18,392 nt of DNA from GCA-2861595 sp035526335 (lineage in GTDB: Bacteria; Actinomycetota; Acidimicrobiia; Acidimicrobiales; GCA-2861595): contig DATLCN010000037.1 of the NCBI GenBank assembly GCA_035526335.1, positions 1 through 18,392 on the forward strand, in the 5' to 3' direction. The notes beneath the pieces are model-generated. The model had not been told where the DNA came from. It ran no database searches and saw only the letters and a list, made by a program, of their open reading frames with translations. A program made the position numbers and the translations under genes. Positions 15,591 through 18,392 of the stretch are shown here, in pieces (the first letter of the stretch is position 1; every line of letters starts with the position of its first letter).

Positions 15591-15620
15591 GCCGCTCCCT
15601 GCCGCTCCCTGCCGCTCCCT
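15591..15620 (+). repeat. Three tandem 10-bp repeats, inverted relative to 15521-15562
   Basis: GCCGCTCCCT occurs three times in exact tandem. It is the reverse complement of AGGGAGCGGC at 15521-15530 and 15542-15551. The 10-bp and 21-bp spacings place all copies on nearly the same helix face, as in an array of protein-binding sites or a recombinase-binding element end. The arms could also fold as a hairpin around the 28 bp 15563-15590. Confidence 0.85.
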
Positions 15621-15751
15621 GCCGGAACCTCGTCGGTTGCAAATCGTTTGCACGGCGGCACACTCCCCCCGTTGCCGTCGAACCCAACCGGCGGGTGAGA
15701 CGGGATGAGCCAGCGGCTGTGATCGCCGGTGGCGCCGGCGTGGCGGGTGAC

Positions 15752-16078
15752 ATGCGACACTTGCATCTCATGGAACTGGCACCCGGCGTCAGCGTCGACG
15801 AGGACCGTCTGGGGGCATTATGTGCCGCGCACGGGATCCGACGCCTTCGGCTCTTTGGCTCTGCCTTGCACGGCCGGTTGCGGCCGGACAGCGACATCGA
15901 CCTGCTCGTGGAGTTCGAGCAGTCCCGCTCGCCCGGACTGCTGGGCATCGCCGCGCTAGAGCTGGAGTTGGGCGACATGCTCGGCCGCTCTGTCGATCTG
16001 CGGACTCTGCATGATCTGAGCCGGTACTTCCGCGACGAGGTCGCCGCCGAGGCGCGCACGCTCTATGACGCCGCCTGA
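15752..16078 (+). CDS. MNT-type nucleotidyltransferase antitoxin
   Basis: The 108-aa protein is a minimal nucleotidyltransferase of the MNT (MntA) group. The signature is LRLFGSALHGRLRPDSDIDLLVEF, with Gly36-Ser37 and the metal-binding pair Asp48 and Asp50. It is followed by the LLGIAALELELGDMLGRSVDLRT region and a helix ending RYFRDEVAAEARTLYDAA, the usual HEPN-partner type of C-terminus. In type VII toxin-antitoxin systems, MntA neutralises the HEPN toxin HepT by adding AMP to it. ATG 15752 is chosen (GGCGGGTG nearby); ATG 15770 is the alternative. Its last 14 nt overlap the start of a truncated HEPN toxin gene. Confidence 0.85.
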   Translation: MRHLHLMELAPGVSVDEDRLGALCAAHGIRRLRLFGSALHGRLRPDSDIDLLVEFEQSRSPGLLGIAALELELGDMLGRSVDLRTLHDLSRYFRDEVAAEARTLYDAA

Positions 16079-16220
16079 AGACGTCATCCGGTTACGCCAC
16101 CTGCGGGAGGCAGCCGAGAAGGCCATCGCATTCTCGACCAGCAGGACGCGCCGGAGCCACGAGGAGGGGCTCTACGTCACCGGCACGATCGAGATTCGGC
16201 CTTCCAAGCCTCGTTTCTGA
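16065..16220 (+). pseudogene. Truncated HEPN (HepT-like) toxin
   Basis: The ATG at 16065, overlapping the MNT gene end by 14 nt, starts TPPEDVIRLRHLREAAEKAI and AFSTSRTRRSHEE, which matches the first helix and turn of HepT-type HEPN proteins (about 110 residues normally). After about residue 35 the sequence (GLYVTGTIEIRPSKPRF) no longer follows the family, and it stops at residue 51. The catalytic RX4-6H motif of HEPN RNases lies in the missing C-terminal part, so the product should be non-toxic. The break is followed 90 nt later by copy B of the dispersed repeat. Confidence 0.7.
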
Positions 16221-16527
16221 CCAACAGGTGACCACCGGCCGCTTCCGGGCCCGAGAACGAGCGGAAGTCCAGGCCGATGACCTGGGCTTTCAGCTGCATT
16301 TCAGCGTGTCGGAGGGGCGACACACACACGAGGTCCACGCTTTGTGTACCCGTTCACGAGGGCGTTCGGCCTGGCGGGATCCGATCTGCTCTTGCCCGCA
16401 GCTAGCCGCCCCGGCCCTCCTGAGCTCCGATAGACGCAGCCGACCGACACGGTGCCGGTACGAGCACGTGCGGGCGAACTCGTGTTCCGCCGAGGGCATC
16501 GGGTCCCCGGTCCTACTGTCTTTTCGG
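16221..16527. other. Intergenic stretch with dispersed repeat copy B
   Basis: Between the truncated toxin and the convergent vapC. It holds the 16311-16364 repeat and no gene I can support. Confidence 0.5.
16311..16364 (+). repeat. Dispersed repeat, copy B
   Basis: 54 bp, the partner of 1394-1449 in the same orientation. Similarity is strongest in GGAGGGGCG, the AC run with GAGGT, and GTTCACGAGGGCG. Weak similarity seems to continue for some bases to the right (both have a TCCGA about 25 bp on), so the true unit could be longer. Confidence 0.75.
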
Positions 16528-16923
16528 TCAGGCCACCACCCGAATGACGCACTGAGGACCAGGCGCGTTCGCCAGACGGCGGTCACTGGTCAGCAACTCA
16601 CAGCCCAGGGCGTCGGCGAGGGCGACGTACATGGCGTCATACGTCGTCACATTGGCCCTCAGTTCGTAGCTGCGTTGCACGAGGGGAAGAGCCGGATAGC
16701 GATCCAGGTCAATGGCTTCGAGGTCATCGAGCGCAGCAGAAAAGCGGCTGTCAGAGATCGTGCCTGCAAGCCACCTCTTCCGAAGTACGGCGACGGTCTC
16801 CACATCAACGAGGTCCGGAGCCGCCATGTCGCCAGCAGTCCGAACCTCGTGGCGAGCCCGCCGGCCATCCACGCCGTCATCGCCGATCACGTTCGCCAAC
16901 ACCGAAGCGTCGATCACGATCAA
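16528..16923 (-). CDS. VapC-type PIN-domain toxin
   Basis: The 131-aa protein is a complete PIN-domain endoribonuclease. The four acidic residues of the active site are in place: Asp5 (MIVIDASVLAN), Glu42 (DLVDVETVAVL), Asp96 (TTYDAMYVALADAL) and Asp114 (LLTSDRRLA). VapC toxins cleave tRNA or rRNA when released from their antitoxin. The ATG overlaps the stop codon of the antitoxin gene (16920-16923, ATGA), so the two are translationally coupled in one operon with the antitoxin first. Confidence 0.93.
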   Translation of the reverse strand: MIVIDASVLANVIGDDGVDGRRARHEVRTAGDMAAPDLVDVETVAVLRKRWLAGTISDSRFSAALDDLEAIDLDRYPALPLVQRSYELRANVTTYDAMYVALADALGCELLTSDRRLANAPGPQCVIRVVA

Positions 16924-17150
16924 CGTCGCTGCCGCTCCTCCATGAGATCCTCGACCGCCTGCCCGAGTCCCACTCGACCGCCACGGCGGTGCTCGATGCG
17001 GTCAAGCACCTCGTCGAGGCTCGGCTTCTCGGCGAGGCGCTTCAGTTCGCCAGCCAGGTACTGCTGGAGGGACTGTCCGCGCCGCTCGGCGCGCCGCTGC
17101 AGGGCTGCATGTACCGGTTCTGGGAGATCACGTACAAGAACGTTTGGCAT
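16920..17150 (-). CDS. FitA/VapB-type ribbon-helix-helix antitoxin
   Basis: The 76-aa protein starts PNVLVRDLPEPVHAALQRRA and continues ERRGQSLQQYLAGELKRLAE, the ribbon-helix-helix of FitA-like antitoxins: a beta strand contacting DNA and two helices. The C-terminal half (SLDEVLDRIEHRRGGRVGLG) is the toxin-wrapping tail. It neutralises the downstream VapC and, with it, represses the operon. The start codon lies inside an inverted repeat (17149-17158). Confidence 0.9.
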   Translation of the reverse strand: MPNVLVRDLPEPVHAALQRRAERRGQSLQQYLAGELKRLAEKPSLDEVLDRIEHRRGGRVGLGQAVEDLMEERQRR

Positions 17151-17158
17151 GCTTGCAT
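17149..17158 (-). promoter_or_regulatory. Candidate antitoxin operator overlapping the start codon
   Basis: ATGC-AA-GCAT on the minus strand is a short inverted repeat covering the ATG of the antitoxin gene, next to an AT-rich TATCATAAT that could serve as a -10 element. RHH antitoxins bind such short palindromes in their own promoter. The evidence is position and symmetry only. Confidence 0.4.
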
Positions 17159-17197
17159 TATGATAGCGGAAGGATTTCGGCGCAAGTCCCTCACGGC

Positions 17198-17308
17198 GGC
17201 CGCTATGTGGACCGTCTTCTCCACCACGCTCACGTTTGCGTCACGACCGGCGACAGCGTGCGCCTCCAGCAGGCCACGACCGGGAAGGGGGTGGTGCCGC
17301 TCGACTGA
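17198..17308 (+). pseudogene. C-terminal fragment of IstB (IS21-family helper ATPase)
   Basis: The frame reads YVDRLLHHAHVCVTTGDSVR followed by LQQATTGKGVVPLD and a TGA at 17306-17308. This is the ending of IS21 IstB-like ATPases (typically ...LVDRLLHHAHV...RLAEATTGKGV). The preceding codons do not continue the family, so only about 35 residues survive; the rest of istB and all of istA are absent from the window. Confidence 0.72.
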
Positions 17309-17324
17309 ATATGCGCAGATCTGG

Positions 17325-17393
17325 TGGCCGCTAACGCGCGGTTCTCATGGCCACCAGCGCGCGGTTCTCCTGTCCGTCTCCGCGCAGGAACTC
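17325..17393 (+). repeat. Three 23-bp-period repeats, IS21-type terminal sites
   Basis: TGGCC-N5-CGCGCGGTTCTC occurs at 17325-17346 and 17348-17369, and a diverged third copy (TGTCC-N5-CGCGCaGgaaCTC) at 17371-17393, giving an exact 23-bp period. IS21-family ends carry several repeated transposase-binding sites, and these follow the IstB remnant by 16 nt, as expected for the right end. Confidence 0.7.
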
Positions 17394-17421
17394 ATGGCCC
17401 TTGACAGCTGGGCGGCGGCAG

Positions 17422-17442
17422 GTCGTTGCTGTCAGCAACGAC
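17422..17442. repeat. 21-bp perfect palindrome near the IS21 end
   Basis: GTCGTTGCTG and CAGCAACGAC are exact 10-bp inverted arms around one central T. TGACAGC at 17402-17408 is also inverted relative to GCTGTCA at 17428-17434. It may be part of the insertion sequence tip or a stem-loop. Confidence 0.75.
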
Positions 17443-17977
17443 TAACGGGGCCGCCAATAGCAGGGGGATTCCGTCTCGCTTTGTGCGAGCTCTTACCGGT
17501 AGACGACGTGGCGGGGAGGGTCGGATGTCGACGCCCACTGCAGCGAACTGCGAGAATCCGGCAGACCCGACTACTCGTAGTTAGACATGGATCGTCGCGC
17601 CTGTCAATGGCCAGTGAGATCTGCCCAGCCTCGCCATCCGGCCAGAGCCGTGCCGCCATCACACTCCAGTAGAGGTGCGGCGCCTCCAGCCGAGGTCATG
17701 TTTGAGATCCTACATAGCTATGGATTACCTCGGGTGGATTTCATACGGGGCGGAAACCCCCTGATCCCCTGGCTGGGGTGCGGTGACGGGAACCTCTTTG
17801 GGTTCAGAAGAACACCTGCTTGAGTGTCGGGGACCGTAACGGCTTCCCGGGGCTGTGGGTGGGCTGCTTGGACGCGGTGCAGGTCTCCGTGCCCCGACGC
17901 GCCCCGGTCTGCCGCAGTCGGCGGCCGGGTATCTACGTGTACCGGTGCGCGCCAGCCGCTGAGGCTAAAACAGGATC

Positions 17978-18392
17978 ATGCCAATGAAGGTGCTGCTCGT
18001 GACACCCCTCGGGATGGGGCACGTCTTCCCGATGGTGCCCCTCGCCCAGGCGCTGGTTGCGCGTGGTCATGCGGTACTGTGGGCGCTTCCGGACGCCGCC
18101 GTGCCACTTGTCGAGCAAGCCGGCATCGACGCTGTGGGCACGTCGCCGCTGCCGCCGGCCCGTCCGTCCGATCTGATGCAGCGGTTCCCGGAGCTGCGTG
18201 AGCTGTCGCCGGACGAGCGGCCCAACGTGATGTTCGGCAAGCTGTTCGGCGCCCTGGTCGCGCCACCGATGCTCGCCGGTCTGACCCCGGTCGCGCACGA
18301 CTGGCAGCCGGATCTCGTCGTCTCGGATGCCGCTGACTTCGCCGGTCCGATCGTTGCCGCCGAGCTGGGCGTGCCGGGGGTCGCCAAGGGCT
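17978..18392 (+). CDS. GT1-type glycosyltransferase, N-terminal part (runs off right edge)
   Basis: From the ATG at 17978 (a second in-frame ATG is at 17984) 138 residues are visible: MPMKVLLVTPLGMGHVFPMV and PLAQALVARGHAVLWALPD, the N-terminal Rossmann strand and glycine-rich loop of GT-B fold UGT/MGT-type glycosyltransferases. It continues with VEQAGIDAVGTSPLPPARPS and DWQPDLVVSDAADFAGPIVA then AELGVPGV, the family's acceptor-domain DLVV(S/Y)D signature. Relatives glycosylate macrolides, polyketides, sterols or other small molecules; the acceptor is unknown. The nucleotide-sugar-binding C-terminal domain lies beyond the window. Confidence 0.88.
   Translation, partial: MPMKVLLVTPLGMGHVFPMVPLAQALVARGHAVLWALPDAAVPLVEQAGIDAVGTSPLPPARPSDLMQRFPELRELSPDERPNVMFGKLFGALVAPPMLAGLTPVAHDWQPDLVVSDAADFAGPIVAAELGVPGVAKG

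Larger units (their letters stand above)
17151..17977. other. Gene-poor stretch containing an IS21 tail
   Basis: Holds the IstB fragment, the IS21-type terminal repeats and a perfect palindrome (separate entries). From about 17443 to 17977 no gene is recognised; a plus-strand frame 17587-17823 and a minus-strand frame 17432-17662 are open but unlike any family I know. Confidence 0.5.

Noticed and set aside
15519..15624. CRISPR array
   Set aside because: Repeats are 10 and 21 bp with no spacers of constant length, and they occur in opposite orientations.

Overview
The window is GC-rich (roughly two thirds by eye), uses GTG starts freely and has GGAGG-type ribosome binding sites. Together with the actinobacterial style of several genes (KimA-like permease followed by an OB-fold gene, DUF6262 recombinase partner, FitA/VapB-VapC pair), this suggests an actinobacterium. 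A deep-branching or environmental lineage is possible; that is inference and the class cannot be fixed from sequence alone. 

Layout. 1-4.0 kb: scattered single metabolic genes, namely a homocysteine S-methyltransferase family enzyme (-), an unrecognised 153-aa protein (-), a RibD-C/dihydrofolate-reductase-like protein (+) and an NTF2/SnoaL-like protein (-). 4.0-5.55 kb: a gene graveyard with no intact gene but recognisable scraps on the minus strand, including an IS630-type transposase piece and a deleted, frameshifted SAM-methyltransferase. 5.55-9.1 kb: a class I SAM methyltransferase (+), a small hypothetical gene and an 8-TM membrane protein (-), an SRPBCC protein (+) and a 52-aa glycine-rich two-helix membrane protein (-). 

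9.1-13.4 kb is the best-preserved functional module. A KimA-type potassium importer and an OB-fold protein form a minus-strand operon. They diverge from a plus-strand two-component pair: a short KdpD-like histidine kinase with DUF4118-type membrane anchor, and a KdpE-like OmpR-family regulator. The roughly 100-bp divergent gap carries two 16-bp direct repeats 31 bp apart, which look like the regulator's operator. The simplest reading is a self-contained potassium-sensing and uptake unit in which KdpDE-like proteins control a KimA transporter instead of KdpFABC. 

13.5-15.6 kb is a decayed Tn554-like element: remains of two tyrosine recombinases (TnpA-like and TnpB-like, fused by deletion and broken by several indels including an 11-bp tandem duplication) and a DUF6262/TnpC-like gene. 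It is bordered by a cluster of 10-bp and 21-bp repeats in opposite orientations. 15.7-17.15 kb holds two toxin-antitoxin loci: an MNT nucleotidyltransferase antitoxin with a truncated HEPN toxin, and an intact VapB/FitA-VapC pair. 17.2-17.45 kb is the tail of an IS21 element (IstB C-terminus plus terminal repeats). The window ends in the 5' part of a GT1-type glycosyltransferase (+). A ~55-bp non-coding sequence occurs at both 1.4 kb and 16.3 kb in the same orientation, linking the two flanks.
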